Part shown: piece by piece, positions 30,572 to 30,640 of the stretch
How the letters are laid out: each line of letters opens with the position of its first letter
Position numbering within the stretch: the stretch's first letter is position 1
Assembly (NCBI GenBank): GCA_964538875.1
Contig: CAZIHO010000029.1
Span: forward strand, 1-30,640
Length of the DNA stretch: 30,640 nt
Direction: 5' to 3'
Source of the DNA: CAZIHO01 sp964538875
GTDB taxonomy: Bacteria; Pseudomonadota; Gammaproteobacteria; Chromatiales; Chromatiaceae
Made by a program: the position numbers and the translations under genes
Notes under the pieces: model-generated
The model's database searches: none
What the model saw: the letters and a program-made list of their open reading frames with translations, nothing else
What the model was told of the DNA's origin: nothing

Positions 30572-30640
<69 letters not shown>

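Overview
The window is GC-rich, densely packed bacterial chromosome. Gene content and order point to a gammaproteobacterium: pcnB-folK-panB-panC-panD and lptD-surA-pdxA ... apaG-apaH are classic gammaproteobacterial neighbourhoods, and lgt-thyA, an IbpA-type small heat-shock protein and a QmcA-type SPFH/NfeD pair fit too. LPS export genes (lptD, surA) show a Gram-negative outer membrane. I cannot name the genus. No phage, insertion sequence or CRISPR array was seen, and no gene-free stretch exceeds about 300 bases.

Layout. (1) 1-5.4 kb, minus strand: a periplasmic EF-hand protein, then pta and ackA (acetyl-CoA/acetyl-phosphate/acetate interconversion), and an SPFH protein followed by its NfeD partner. 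(2) 5.5-6.2 kb, plus: a small heat-shock gene with a sigma-32-like promoter, a leader hairpin that matches the ROSE RNA thermometer, and a strong terminator. (3) 6.2-8.4 kb, plus: lgt-thyA-folA, tightly packed, with folA converging on apaH by a 4-base overlap. (4) 8.4-9.6 kb, minus: apaG-apaH. (5) 9.6-11.85 kb, plus: an ankyrin-repeat exported protein, a tiny membrane protein and a GnnA-like Gfo/Idh oxidoreductase. They sit where rsmA (ksgA) lies between pdxA and apaG in E. coli; no rsmA is visible. (6) 11.9-20.9 kb, minus: pcnB-folK-panB-panC-panD, then lptD-surA-pdxA. (7) 20.9-21.7 kb: tRNA-Glu(CUC) with promoter and hairpin, and an RsmC-like methyltransferase. (8) 21.8-30.4 kb, plus: a DegP/DegQ-type protease, an orphan HyuA-type ATPase subunit, a stop/start-coupled trio (exported PCMT-like methyltransferase, 881-residue spermidine-synthase-like polytopic membrane protein, exported serine-hydrolase-like protein) and a DUF4124 protein. 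(9) The 3' edge cuts tRNA-Ala(CGC).

Most genes are housekeeping: acetate metabolism, folate/dTMP, pantothenate, vitamin B6, outer-membrane biogenesis and RNA polyadenylation. The less explained parts are the exported-methyltransferase trio (25.3-29.8 kb), the block replacing rsmA with its AT-rich 13-bp palindrome, and the putative thermometer. Several starts are non-ATG (TTG for pcnB, pdxA, lptD; GTG for apaG, apaH and the HyuA homologue).
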